NCBI GenBank assembly: GCA_023213395.1
Contig: CM041465.1
Span: 141,677,741 to 141,741,740 of the forward strand
From: Cycas panzhihuaensis
Lineage: Eukaryota > Cycadophyta
Reading direction: 5' to 3'
Length of the DNA stretch: 64,000 nt
Within the stretch, counting starts at the first letter, position 1. Every line of letters begins with the position of its first letter. This document shows positions 41,731-54,009 of the stretch, in pieces. A program made the translations under genes and the position numbers. Under the pieces are notes generated by a model that worked only from the letters and a program-made list of their open reading frames with translations, had not been told where the DNA came from and made no database searches.

Positions 41731-42857
41731 ATTGGCACCGAGACAACCAGCAGTACGACCGAACACTCACCCTAATGAAATGTTGGTCGGTCCATAGACC
41801 ATCAGAAATTACACAGAGCCAAGCTTTGGCATACGGTCGGCGGTTCTAAAGAACGCATTCGGATAGGCTAACAAATAGACAGTAATTAATATTACCGTCG
41901 TAATCTTAAAAAGGCTTTTATCGTGGCGTACGTAGGCAAAGACAAGATGCGTTCTAGATGCAGGAGACATTCGCGATGACCCAAGAAGTTTAGATAAGAA
42001 CCGAGAGGGCCGGGAGAGTGAGAGTGGTCGCCTTTAGAAGTAGCATATGGGAAGCCTTGAAACTAGTGCAGGACTGATGACCGAATGGGACTGCATTTAG
42101 TTCGCATTCCGTGGAACGATCCACGGTAGGAGCGTTCATAATCTAACACAATGGCAAGTTTGAAGCGTCAGCGCTAGATCAAGGAGTTTCGTTTGATGAT
42201 CGCCAAAAAGCCAAAGACGTTTGTCATTATTGAGACATAGACGTAATCACTGTGATAAAAAGGCCCAAGCAAAAGCAACCTGTTGACATTCAAAAATCGT
42301 AGATAGAAAAATTGTTCCACGCAAACCCTTAAAGGGGCGAAAATTATTGATTGAGGGAGATGATTTCTTTTTCAATGTTGGCATGTACTAAAGTCAGATT
42401 GTATAACCGTTGAAATTCCCTAGTTCTCCTTCTTACTGTTACCCAATGATTACATGGGAAGTGCATAAAATCAGGTGTTCAAGTCTTAAGGGGTTACAGC
42501 TCTTTGTTTTTTTTTTTTTCAATTTGAACTTTTTATATAGAGGAAGGTGTAACTCTTGTCATAAGTGTCGAAAAGTGATTTCATCTAAAGTGGTGGACTT
42601 CAACTCGGAGAGCTTTGTAACGAGGCATATTACATGGCCATTTTTAAGTAACATTTGAAAGAGACATTGCTATCTTAAGTATATGAAGAGTTTTAGGGAT
42701 TAACAATCAATGTAGTTTGAGTCATTGGCTATGGATCATAATAGATAGTTGGTCTTAGAAATATTTGAGAATTTTAAAAATTACATGCAAAAATAGAGCA
42801 TAAAATGGAGACTATTTATTGAATAAGGACTGAGAAAGATAAATTTAAAATGAACTA

Positions 42858-43130
42858 ATGGGAGATAGGGAACAAGAAAAACTTAATTGCGAGGGAGTCA
42901 AAGCTAAAGAAGAAATTGTCGAACACTATGATTCGGATGATGAACAATCCATGCAAGAGAAGAATAAACCAATTGATGAGCAAACAAAAGAAGATCCAAT
43001 GCAGATAGAAGAATATGAGCAATGGTATAAAGAAGAACTTGAGCAGCAAAAGGAAGAGTCCAAGCAACCAAGCAAATCCAACAAGGCAATCAACATGGTT
43101 CCTAATCCTATTTTACACATCTTTCGGTAG
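42858..43130 (+). pseudogene. Element I short acidic ORF
   Basis: 90 codons: Glu/Gln/Lys-rich (EEYEQWYKEELEQQKEESKQ) then KSNKAINMVPNPILHIF. J has the same arrangement on the minus strand (CYEEEPEQPKEVSM, then KSNKVFDMVLNLVLHVS) and K a broken version (KPNKVLKVALNPVLHMH). Recurrence in three elements supports a once-real family ORF, perhaps a gag remnant. No domain is recognised and the function is unknown. Confidence 0.55.
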
Positions 43131-43860
43131 CTTTATTGTTCCTCTTACTTTAAAAAGTCTTCCATCCCATAACCCAAAATATCCCATAGCTAAATTTCCT
43201 AATTCCAAATTCTTTGTAGGAGAAATCTCAATCCCACTTCTGTCCCATCATCCAAGTCCGAATTTCCAACTAGTTTCATCCCTCGAATCTTCTTGTACAT
43301 TCATCCTAGAACCATCATAAAAAACCCTATGCTATAACGGGCATATAGAACTAATCTCGAATTCATCTCCTATTAAATCGTTATCTCTTAAAATCTTTTA
43401 TTGTCCAACCAATCCCTTACTCATTATAACCCCTAGCATTGTGTGTATCCTATACCAGATCAAATTCTCATTGGTGCACACCTCTCAACTTCCAATGTCC
43501 CTCACCCCCACTAATACAAAATGCTTGTTGATCACCTTGTCAAACCCCATTACTCGCCCTCATCTATTTGGGCCAAGTCTTTCCAAATTCAAAACCCTGC
43601 GAACAAAATGGGCAACCAAAAAATAAGTTTTCAGCCATGCGCCATCAACATTACACAAGTCCCAAGATCATTCTTATACTAGATGAGATATAAAATTCAG
43701 TTAGTACTAAATGCAAATAATGACATGTATAGGTCACATATTGATTATCCTCAGAAGATGGCATAAGGGTTGACCAAAATATTACAACATATGGGCCCTA
43801 ACAGAACATAGATTGAAGACTAAGTGGAATGTGGCTCCAAATAGTTCCTCATGTAGCATT

Positions 43861-44296
43861 ATACTTCATGGGCGAAGTATCTTAAGGTAGGGGAGAGTTG
43901 TTATATGCCTAATGTATTAATGTGAAGTCATCTCTAAATAGGAATATGAAGTCAATTTTAAGAGAGAAAATAGGAAGTCAATGTTTTAGAGAGAAAATAA
44001 ATAGGCCCCAACCTATAGCTATAAATACAAAAGCACTATTCATTTGTAAATCACTTTTGAAATATTATTTATTTAATTAGGGATGATGGCCTAAGGTCAT
44101 TGTGGCATTGTTTTGCCTTGGGAGGATCCCCTCACCTTGAGGAGGGAAATTATTCTGAGACTTCATTTGATATTTAATCATTTACCATTGTAAATTTGAT
44201 ATTATTTTAGATTCTAAGCTATTATTTTTACATGCACACTTGATATTTCTAAGTTCATGCCAAATTTTTGTCATTATCTAAGTGGGCTATGCCACA
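43861..44296 (+). repeat. Element I hairpin, polypurine tract and 3' LTR
   Basis: The hairpin at 43861-43880 has arms ATACTTC and GAAGTAT. The purine tract ends at about 43897 and the LTR runs 43899-44296 (398 bp). The LTR has a TATA-like CTATAAATAC (about 44029) and the module GGGAGGATCCCCTCACCTTG at 44120-44139. Confidence 0.8.
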
Positions 44297-44301
44297 ATAC
44301 A

Positions 44302-45942
44302 ATCCCGTTGATAGTCATATGACTGCAATAGAGCCATATTATACCTGGATAAATGACAGAATATGACTCATGCAATTCTTCAACAAAAATTAAAGATTCT
44401 TCATCTATTATTCATTTATGAAATTGCTAAGTTGACCCTTCTTGTGTAGATTCTAACTCCTCCTTCCATGAATGTAGTAAAAAAATTTTTGGAGAGGCTA
44501 TCATTGATGGCTTGTCTCTATTCCTTACTCCTTACTCTAGCAAACTCTACTTGCCTAGGTGATGACATCCTCCTTTGCTTCACTTACTACATGTTTATAA
44601 GGAAGAAAGTCTTGAAAAAGACTTGTCTTAGACAAGCGGTGAATGAGTCTTCTTTAAGAAGTTTGTCATTTGGAAGACAGATGAAAAGCCACCTCTTGTG
44701 TACAACATTTAATAGTTGACTTCTTGCTTAAGTTATCTTGAGGTCCTCTTAATAACTATGCACTCCTCTTTGAGTCTTAACTTTAGGAGTTTTAACCTTA
44801 ATCACTATCTTCTAATAAAATAATGCCATTACTAATGATATTAATTCCCATGTTCTAACTTATGGAAGGGTTTAAATCACTGAGGGTTAATTTCCCTCTT
44901 GTGACAATTAAACCATGAATCCATATTTGATTTCCTATTTGTAATAGGTAGTGATTCTAGATAGGGTTGGTATGAAAAAGGACCAAGCCCAAAGGATGAG
45001 ATGAAAAAGAATCGCACTTCTTGTATAAAGGGCAAAACCATGTTTCGTTCATTATCATGATAGTGTGAAAAAGTATTGAGCCTTATTGGAAACAATATGA
45101 AAAGGACCATGCTTCATATGGATTATGTGTTGGTCTAATAAAGGATCAAACCTAAGGGATCGTACAAAAAGGATTAGGTGTGAAAAAGGGAGTCCTTAAC
45201 ACTGCTTATATGGCAACATTGTAGACTGTCACCCTATTGAGATAGGGATATTGCATGGTGTTCACTACAATATGAAAAAGGGGCCAAACCAATTGAGCTA
45301 GGGGCAATATGCATGCAAGTCCTATTTGTGGGGTTCCCATTCAAGAAGTTGTGTTCTCATGCCATGAGTCATGTAGCTAGTAATTGCTTCCTATTCTAAA
45401 GTCTTCCACTAAGAACCTGCATAAATATAATCTAACACTAACTTTGAATTGTAATGAGATGCGAGTTAGCGATCTTATAGGTATAGGAAGCAAATGTGTT
45501 ATAGTGGTGTCAAGATTTTTGGAGGGGTAAGAGGGGTGGTTGTATAAACATCTTAACCAAGGAAATTGAGATATCTCCATTGCATTAGGAAATCATATGA
45601 AAGCAATTGTAACATTAAAAACCTCCATTACAAAACCCTTGAGGGTAAACCAAGAAATGGAATGCACACATTGTAAAATTTCATTCTCTCTTGCCAATGA
45701 TTGAATTATTACACTAACTAGGATGGAAAGGATAGCCTATAAATGGTGGAAAACATTCTTTAAACAGTAGAAATGTTAAAAAATAATGGAGCAAAAAATA
45801 GATGTAATGGTTAGCCCCATAGAAATTGTCAAAAGCTATCCTTCCTTAACCATATTTATCATTATTAATGGGGTGATGCCCACAAAAAATGACAGAGCAT
45901 ATAATTGTTATATCATAAAGAATTTAGAATTGAGCACCTCAT
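44302..45942. other. Unassigned DNA between elements I and J
   Basis: No gene, LTR or domain recognised. The 83-codon frame at 44468-44719 has a hydrophobic start but no partner or motif. Repeated words of the type ATGAAAAAGGACCAA occur at about 44970, 45100 and 45270 without a regular period. Confidence 0.45.
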
Positions 45943-46355
45943 CCATCAATAACTTCAAATATTCACAATAAATTAGAATATTGGCAGATAATAGATCTAC
46001 ACAAAATAATATCAAATTTACAACAATGTAATATTAAATTATAACAATGAAATAAACCATAATATCATATGAGATTACAATACTACAATGGCCTCTTCAA
46101 GGTGAGGGTTTCCTCCTAAATGGCACAATAGTGCCCTAATGGCTTTAGACCATTAGTTTAGGTCAAATAATAAATTCTTCAAGACTGATTTATAAATGAA
46201 TAATGCTTTCTATTTATAACCTTACTTTTCTCTCTCTAAAACTGACTTCTTATTCTCTCTCCTAAAAATACCAACATCAAATTGGTAAATCTTCCATATT
46301 CTCCTAAAACCAATATTTCATAAATTAGGAATGCAACAACCCCCATCCCCTTCAA

Positions 46356-46375
46356 ATACTTCACCCTCAAAGTAT
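46356..46375 (-). promoter_or_regulatory. Element J hairpin upstream of the polypurine tract
   Basis: Sense strand ATACTTTGAGGGTGAAGTAT: stem ATACTTTG with TGAAGTAT, loop AGGG. Two inner pairs are T-G and G-T, which pair as G-U wobbles in RNA. It matches K and A in loop and position. Confidence 0.75.
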
Positions 46376-46635
46376 AGGTAGTCACTAGTGGTGTTGCTTC
46401 GGCCATGCCTTTGGCATGTTCTTCAATCCATTGTATGCTAAGTCTTGTATGTCATAAAAATTTGGTCTAATCTTGTGCCTTCTATCACAAACACTTAACT
46501 TGCAACCTAAATCTGTAGATTCTTGTGTTTGGGACATGTCACATGTGGTATCCTATCTTGTATGGAAGCGATTGTAGGACTTATGTGATGACGATGGCAC
46601 TTGGCCAAAATTCTATTTTGTGGTTGCACATTTTG

Positions 46636-46659
46636 CCCTCAAATGATATCATTTGAGGG
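46636..46659. repeat. 24-bp perfect palindrome
   Basis: Half-site CCCTCAAATGAT followed directly by its exact reverse complement. It lies inside element J about 300 bp from its 3' LTR. The corresponding place in K (about 62949) lacks the palindrome. Possible dyad binding site or cruciform; no function is known. Confidence 0.9.
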
Positions 46660-47219
46660 ATTAAAGGTGTTGATAAAGCTGAGGAGATTGTATAGAAAAG
46701 TAATAACATGAATTTGGGAGATCAATAAAAAATTGGTCATAAGGGTTGTATAGCGAGAATTGTGTAATACAAGAAAAAAATGGGTGAATTAGGGGTCAAT
46801 GAGGTGGTGAAGAATAAATTTGTATGTGTGAGAACCCCAGACAAAAGAGGTATATAGTAAGAGATATATGGGGTTTGGAGATTGATTCGATAAGGGGTTA
46901 TGATAATCGATGGGTTGGTTAGACAACTAGAGGTCTTAGGGAAAAAAGATGGATGCAAGATTTGTGATAGATGCTCTTTATGAGAGGGGTTTTAATAGAG
47001 GTTTAACGATTGGGAAAGGACTAGATGAAGGAATTAACGGAAAGAAAAGTATTGGTTGTAAGGTAACTTGGGAAAGGAGGGTGAGGGTAGCAAGGGTCTG
47101 TCAGAAAGCTGAAGAAGTGTTGTCCTAGGAATTTGATGAAGAGGAATCGAGATTTTCTCTACAAGGAATTGGGAATCAGGAATTTTAGGTATGGGGTAAT
47201 CTTGGTCATGAGATGGAAG

Positions 47220-47555
47220 AATTTCTAACGCAATGTTATGAGTGAATTTAAGGGAAACAACAAAACTGTCGAAGCAAATGGACACGTGCAACACAAGATT
47301 AAGAACCATGTCAAATACCTTATTGGATTTGCTTGATTACATGGACACTTCCTTGGGTTGTTCAGGTTCTTCTTCATAACATGGGATGGGTTCTCCTTGC
47401 TGTGGTAAATCTTGTTCTTCTTCATAGCACTGGATGGCTAAATCTTGCTTGGATTCTTCTTCAAGGTGCTTAATCTTCACTCCCATCTGTTTGGTGCCTT
47501 CAGTCATGTTGGGTTCTTGTACTTGAGTTGATTCTTCTTCATATCCTTGCACCAC
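47220..47555 (-). pseudogene. Element J short acidic ORF
   Basis: 72 open codons (47555-47337): EEESTQVQEPNMTEGTKQMG, then CYEEEQDLPQQGEPIPCYEE and EPEQPKEVSM; after a stop the same frame gives KSNKVFDMVLNLVLHVS. The arrangement matches the ORF in element I. Repeated CYEEE units suggest small internal duplications. The product is unknown. Confidence 0.5.
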
Positions 47556-49224
47556 TTTTGGAATTTTTTTATGAAGGGTCTATTCTTCCTCTTCTTCTGT
47601 CAGTTTATCTACCTACTCTAATTCTTTGGCATCTTCACATTACTCGTACATTGGTTGACGTTGGTGTGCTTCCTCTTCTTGAGCTTTGTCTTCCTTGTGA
47701 TATGTTTCTTCTCGATGCCTGTCTTCTACACCCTTTTAAGCTAGATTATTTCATATTCTTTTGTCTTGCTCCTATTGATGAGTTGCTAAAACCAAAAACC
47801 AATCGTTGAGTATTCTTGGCTTGCCAAACCAATGAAGAAACCAATTAAGAGCTTTTCCTTCCAAAGACAAACCATATTTGGTCCATACTCTTCAATATCT
47901 GTACTCCCCATATAGCCACTTAGTATTCCAATCGTTTATAGCCATTCATGCACGTCTATGTCTCCGTTCAAATTGAAAACATAAATTCCGATCATCTCTA
48001 GCTATTTTTTTAGATTTGTGTTTCATTAGGAACAAAAAATTCTAAAAACATTTTGTTTCTTTTCTTCTCAATAGAATCGCAACTTTGTAGTTAAAATCTA
48101 CATCAAACCCAATTTGATCAATACCTTGTAGTTAATCAAATCAAATGTCTCTAAACCAAGATTCTAACAGTTCAGATAAAACTAGAATCTAACAACTGTA
48201 ACAAGAATTATGGACAAAAATATCTAAATACCTTCTTTGAAAAACAAAACTTGAAAAAAAAAAGAAGATTTAAACCCTTTTGGCACTTTGGCCCTTGCTA
48301 GTTAAGGTCACCATATGACCATTCACTAGCATAAGGGGCTAACCACCAAAACTCAAAAAAGCTTGCAATCTAACTAGATTTTTGAAACCATATTAAAAAA
48401 TATAACCCTATCTCTAGAAATTTTTATGTCATCTGTCTAAATTTTTCTGAATTATAAGATATTGTGCATACGTAAAAATTTTAAGTCGTTTGAATTTTTT
48501 TGCGTGGGTATCGACGGTTGTTGTGTCTGCGAATGGTAAGGGCTTCCCCATATGGGTGCTCTTACTCCCAACGACTCACTCCTCAATCGATCATGCATCG
48601 ATGATGCACACTAATAGGCAAGCAACATTCTCCCTTCGTCTTTGGTCGATTTATTATTGCACTTCCACGATATTCTTCGTATGATTATGTGTTGCACTTT
48701 CTTGTCGTTCATCCGTCCCTGCACTTCGTTCGATTCTGCGCTGCTCTTTCTCGCCATTTGTTCATCTCCATACTTCACTCGACCCTTGCTCGGTGATCCA
48801 CAAAGCACCGTTACAATGAATCTACAATAATCCACGTGTTAGCTCTTAGGTATCATCTGTTACCACTTGGCGAACGACTGACTCTACGATATCTCATGAC
48901 AGATGCCTGGTGTGACTTCGCAGTATCTCACGAACAATTGCCTGTTGATTGTTGCTTTGGGGCTTTGTAATCTGGGATCTAGGAACCTGTAACCACAAAA
49001 CATGAAATGGAGAACTACCTTGCAGGGTTCCTACCGGTCTTCTCATGACAAGTGACAGTAGCAACATCCTCCAAAACCCAATGATGATAAGATCCACAAG
49101 ATAATGATTGTGTTAAACGGTTGATGATGTGAGCCATATGGACGTTCGCTAATCTAAATACTTTTATGACAAAATAATAACATTTATAGCATAAAATATT
49201 CAATATTAATATCTTATAATACAT

Positions 49225-49575
49225 TACAACATATATTCACAATAATTTAGGCATAATCGCAGATCATAGAATATTATTAGATTTGTAATAGAAAATAATA
49301 TAATAATTCAATGAAATATCAACAATAAAATGGCCTTCTATCAAGTGAGATTTTTTTTCCAAATGGCACGTGTTTTAATGGGTCCAGGCCATTAGTCCAT
49401 ATCAAAATATCAATTCTCCAAGATTAATTTACAAATGAATAATGCTTCCTATTTATAGTCCTATATTTCTCTCTTTAAAACCAATTTATTCTCTCTCCTA
49501 AAAATATTGACTTCACATTAGCAAATCTTCTTTATTCTCTTAAAAGCTAACTTCTTATAAATTAAGAATGCAACA
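49225..49575 (-). repeat. Element J 5' LTR
   Basis: Matches the left LTR, e.g. TTTACAAATGAATAATGCTT and TTCTCTCTCCTAAAAATA. A TATA-like TATAAATAG lies on the minus strand at about 49450. Confidence 0.75.
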
Positions 49576-50760
49576 ATTAAATCAAAGGATTACTGTTTTA
49601 AATTCAAAGGGAGAAAAAATGACTTATGGATTCATTCGAAATGAAGAGTCACCATGTGATACAACTTACCATGAAGCATTCCCATGTACATTACGCCTAA
49701 CCCAACACTAAAATTCTATTTATGCATGCCCTCCCTTTGTGATGCCCCTCCCATGGTGGCGCTCCCACACACCAAGTATAGGAATAGTGTCTGGGTCTCA
49801 TTTTTGGGCACAAATACAATCTCAACGCATGGTCATTGTTCTCCTTAAATGCCCTGGAATCATACAATGCCATTTTTCCACACATGGATTTTTCTTCTAA
49901 CAAATAGAAGCATACCTTATTCATCCAGTAGTTCTTTCTTCCAACGTTGAAAGGACTTCAAGCGCTAAATGGAGGTTCCAACATGTTCTGACACATGGAA
50001 GACACTTTTGTTATGTGATTTTGTCCAAGGTAACTTATGGATAATATTACTATTTATAACACCTTCTAGGTGGATAACTAGTTATCTTGTGTAAAGACCC
50101 ATGCTTCAAGGGTGTCTTACACTCCTCAAACCTATTCAATTGACTGTGGGTTCACCAATGTGAACTACCCATCTTCACCAAACTACTTATCATGAGAGTT
50201 AAGCCATTTAGTTATTGGTCACATTGGTCTTTAATTATATCAAGATCAACATACTCATTCATTTCCAAGAGGATTAACCCATCTCATGGGGACAAATGCT
50301 CACTAGGCCACTTAGTGACACATACTTGAGGGCTACTTCTTCCAAGCACCCACTACCCTTAATCTTCATATGCAACTTGGAGTAGTTGGATCCATTTCAT
50401 GGTTTTATGCTTGTAAGTTTAGGTTTTGTATTTATTTTTGTGCTGATGTGTTATTGTGTTACAACACATCCCCATTCCAATTCCATGGAAATACATATAA
50501 TTGCAAGTACAAAAAAACATTCATACCAATTACTTGCATTCTCGCATTCAAATCAAGCCATAGTAAAATATATGTGATTTGCAACTTTATCACAACATAT
50601 TTGTCAACTACTTCCATTCAAAAACAATCCACAGTATTTGCATGATGACAAGTAAAATTAAAATCAACATCATAACATGCATCATTCTAAATTATAGCAT
50701 AAATTAAACATCTAAGGAAACAAATTTCTACTTAGCCATTGTTACATCCGTATCAAACAT
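49576..50760. other. Diverged repeat copy 2, left of element G
   Basis: CACACACCAAGTATAGGAAT at about 49769 and TGGATAACTAGTTAT at about 50072 match copy 1 around element F. No coding region is recognised; the frames at 50370-50645 have no domain. G is inserted at its right end. Confidence 0.5.
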
Positions 50761-50765
50761 GTCAT

Positions 50766-51629
50766 TGTTGGGGTATATTTTGGCACATAGGCTATGAGGA
50801 AAACGAAATGTAGGGTTGTATTGACCAGTGGAATGTAGGTACAGACCGTACGGAGGTATGCATGGTGAAAAAAGGTGGAAAACAAGCATTATGGATACGT
50901 ATAACAGGTGTGTACCATAACAAGTACGCAACACAGAGTGCATACCATTTTTGGTACGCTAGCAGATAGTAGGGTACGCACGACCATACCTGACCCAAAG
51001 GCACCCAAGGATGATGACATCAGCCTAGAAGGACTTACGTATGAACAAAAAGGCACCATTAAAGAAGAAACTAATCATGTGTTAAGTGAAAGGTCACATT
51101 GTGATTGAAAAGGTACGGTTATGATAGGGAGTCATAACCCTTCATCAAAAGGTACTAAAAGGGCACATTTAAAGAGACCATTTAGGACCATTCCAACAGT
51201 GAGAGCCAATCATTCATTCCACATGGTGGTATGGTAGCCAACAAGCCAAATTAATGGTATGGATCGGAGTTACAACAGATGCATTCCGTGATGCATTCCC
51301 TTTTAAAATGGATATGGCAGAATTCTATGTATATGGCTAGAATGTATAGAGGATACATTCCAGAACTAATTGTATAAGACCTATTGCTTAATAAAGAGAA
51401 GAGTTACGTGGAAATTTGTGTTTTAGGTGTACTATGATGCTGGTATGATGAATACTTGTTGATTATTGTATTGTTGTGTATAATCTGTGATGATATTGTG
51501 TGGAATTATGAGTGAATATATGATAACCTTGTGTGTATGAAGCATGTTGACTGTATCCTAAACTAGATTACTAAGTGATCCCTTGACAAGTGTACCTATT
51601 TCAATAGGGAGATCATGTAAAAGTCAATA
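50766..51629 (+). repeat. Element G 5' LTR
   Basis: 864 bp. It is rich in GTAC/CGTAC words (for example ACCGTACGG, AAGTACGCA, GGGTACGCA). It ends GTCAATA; both copies end in ATA rather than the usual ACA. Confidence 0.88.
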
Positions 51630-51630
51630 T

Positions 51631-51643
51631 TGATTCCGTTGCC
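51631..51643 (+). promoter_or_regulatory. Element G primer binding site (tRNA-Glu-like)
   Basis: TGATTCCGTTGCC, one base after the LTR. It differs at one position from the complement of plant tRNA-Glu 3' ends (TGGTTCCGTTGCC), and is shared with F. Confidence 0.65.
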
Positions 51644-51770
51644 TACGTCCACTAAGGAGGGACTAGGGCCAGGAGTTTCATAAGGGGAAAATGTTTAAAG
51701 GAAAGAGGACCTTGGCTGTCGTCATGATGGCGGGCTGTAACTAAGCCTTTGATAGCCAAGGGGCCTTTCA

Positions 51771-53640
51771 ATGCCACCTAAGAGGCCTTCGAGGGCAAGC
51801 GAGCCACAAAAGGGTACTTCACCTAAGGGGAAAGAAACACGCAGACAAAGGGCATTACGATGGTCAAAAGAATCAAAATTAAGTAGGGCAACAAGATTGA
51901 GTCTACATAATAATGAGACTAAGGGACAATCCGTTGAAGAATCTGAGGCAAGCAAAGTCCAAACACCTCAAGAACAAGGGGAGGAAAATAATGGTGAGCA
52001 AATGGTACTAACACCTGCTCCAATCAAGTATGACCTTTTAAGCCCGGAAAAGGAAGAAAAACCAAAAGGAGATGTGGAACAAAACGACACCCTAGGGAAG
52101 GAGGAATATACAAGTGTGGATGATGCCCCAAAGGACCTAAGTGATAATGAGAAGAAGGCAGAGGAAGGTCCCTTAGCATATTAGGAGAATAAATTAACAA
52201 GGCAACTATTTGAGGATTCACTAGACAAGGGGTCCGAGCAATCATATTTAGTAGTTACACCATTGACGGTACAAGTGCCAGGAGTACCAGAGCCAATACA
52301 TTTAAAAACACCATTCAAAAATCCTCTATTTGGAAGAGATAGTGCTGCACCAAGCACCCCAAATACACCACCTAAAGTGAAGGGTGGAGAAAAGAAGTAG
52401 AATCCTCTGAAGAGATAAAAGGAGAAGGATCACCACTGGGAAGGACACTAATGTAATCACCAAAGATGGACGATTCAAGGGATTTCAGGAGACTTATCTT
52501 CAATTACACTTCAGATGCAGCAGAACACATGTACTTGTTCCAAAACTTGATTAATGTGAAGAAAATCACAGATAAAGATGAAATAAAGGCAAGATTTGCT
52601 TACACATTAAGAGGAGTACCTTTGGCATGGTGCAAAGAGTTGGATAAAATGGAAACATGGGAGAATATAAAGAAATCATTTGACGAAAGATTTTAGAAAT
52701 TTCGAAGTAATGAAGCTGTGGAGATTCTCCTTAGAGAAATAAAGTAGAGGCTTGGCAAATCAATGCTAACCTATATCAGTCACATGAAAATAATTACTGC
52801 CAACATGATCAACAAGACGGTCACAGACCGTAACATGAAGAACTACTTTGTCAAAGGGTTAAATAAGAAATTGAGATCTATGATGCATGCACATCCCCTT
52901 AAATCATTTTAAAATGCTCAAGAATTGGCGTTGGACTTTGAAGCAGAGATGGATGCCCAAGCTGGAGGGCATGATCCCCTATTACTAAGGTTACAAAAAG
53001 AGATAAGGGAAATAAAACAAAACCAACATAATCGACCCTTTTGCCAAGTGGAAATCTCAGAAGAAGAGTCAGAAATTGAAGCTCTAAGGAAAGAGGTAGC
53101 AAGACTCAGGATCAGAAATAACAAGGAGGAGAACAAAGTAAAGAAAAAGAATGACCGAGAATTTGAAATCGAGAAATGGTGTCATATTTGCGAGGAAAGT
53201 TCCTATACAACTAAAGAATGTGGAATCAATCCAAAAAATAGTGCAATACACCAAAAGGATAGATGGTGTCATGTATGTAATATGGATAATTATAATACAA
53301 GGGATTGTGTCTATAACTTTAGGGGAAGAACGTATAGAGGATGATGTCGGGGAAGAGGGAGCAACCCACCTTAGAATGCATATACAATAAGAAGTACACA
53401 AGAATCCTTAAAGAAAACACAACCAATGGGGAGATATTTAATTTGTCTACAATTCAGCCATTGGAAATCAGACTGCCCAACCAAACAAAAATATGAACAT
53501 AAATCGTTTGTATGCAACAATTGTGGGCCAAGTGAGCATAGAACGAAGGATTGTAAAGGGAAGGCAAAAGCAACCAATTTAATGACTATTATCCTAGAAA
53601 ATAGTAAGAATGTAAAACTTTAGAATAAGAAGAAAGGGTG
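51771..53640 (+). pseudogene. Element G gag and zinc knuckles
   Basis: The start MPPKRPSRASEPQKGTSPKG at 51771 parallels the F start. The charged N-terminal part is open to 52184; a stop and frameshift follow. The gag core at 52466-52900 reads FNYTSDAAEHMYLFQNLIN, KARFAYTLRGVPLAWCKELD and ETWENIKKSFDERF, then ALDFEAEMDAQ and a helix EIEALRKEVARLRIRN. The first two knuckles, CHICEESSYTTKEC and CHVCNMDNYNTRDC, have Tyr in place of the zinc-binding His. A later one, CNNCGPSEHRTKDC (about 53516-53557), is intact and matches F. Confidence 0.85.
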
Positions 53641-54009
53641 AATGAATGAAGAATACCCAAACCCAAAAATGAAAATAGACTGATTCAAGCAGGCAAAACA
53701 AGTATTGGAAGAACTAGCCCAACAAGAAACCGAGACAATGCTATCAATGAGCAAACTAGAAACAAAATAGGTATATGTGAGGAAAAAACAAACAAAAAGA
53801 GAAAATACCTGAGGAGCAGAAGGCGCAACCTGAGTTGGTGCAAATGGAAGAGTTATTAAAGGATTACCAATGGAAGGCATCCCACGAATGTTGTTGCTAA
53901 TGGAAAATCTAGTGAAACAATTACAGTTAACAATCCCCTTATACCAAGTGATAGACTGGATTAAAGTAGGGATATTATAGTAACGAGAAGTCACTAAGAG
54001 CTTAAAAAG

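Larger units (their letters stand above)
41201..44296 (+). mobile_element. Element I, small non-autonomous LTR element (+)
   Basis: The left LTR starts TGTTGCATGCC at 41201 and the right LTR starts TGTTATATGCC at 43899, ending GCCACA at 44296. The target duplication is ATACA (41196-41200 and 44297-44301). The internal region (about 2.2 kb) has no pol. It holds a primer-site-like block, a leader richer in G and C (about 41735-42300) and a short acidic ORF. A purine tract AGGTAGGGGAGAG precedes the right LTR. The family includes J (minus) and K. It fits a LARD/TRIM-type non-autonomous element. Confidence 0.85.
45943..49575 (-). mobile_element. Element J, small non-autonomous LTR element (-)
   Basis: The left LTR ends GAATGCAACA at 46338 and the right LTR ends GAATGCAACA at 49575. 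Read on the minus strand they begin TGTTGCATTC, as in element I. Next to the left LTR the minus strand has the purine tract GGGGATGGGGG (46340-46350) and a hairpin (46356-46375), so the left is the 3' LTR. The outer left boundary (about 45943) and the primer site near 49211-49224 (TGTATTATAAGA, degenerate) are uncertain. No target duplication was confirmed. The interior has an acidic ORF and a leader with more CpG (about 48480-49000), but no pol. Confidence 0.75.

Noticed and set aside
41731-41744. tRNA gene at the primer-like block of element I
   Set aside because: No cloverleaf arms or A/B boxes follow; only a short primer-site-like match.
44468-44719. Possible small secreted protein
   Set aside because: A hydrophobic start and a few Cys are not enough; no homologue, splice signals or repeat support.
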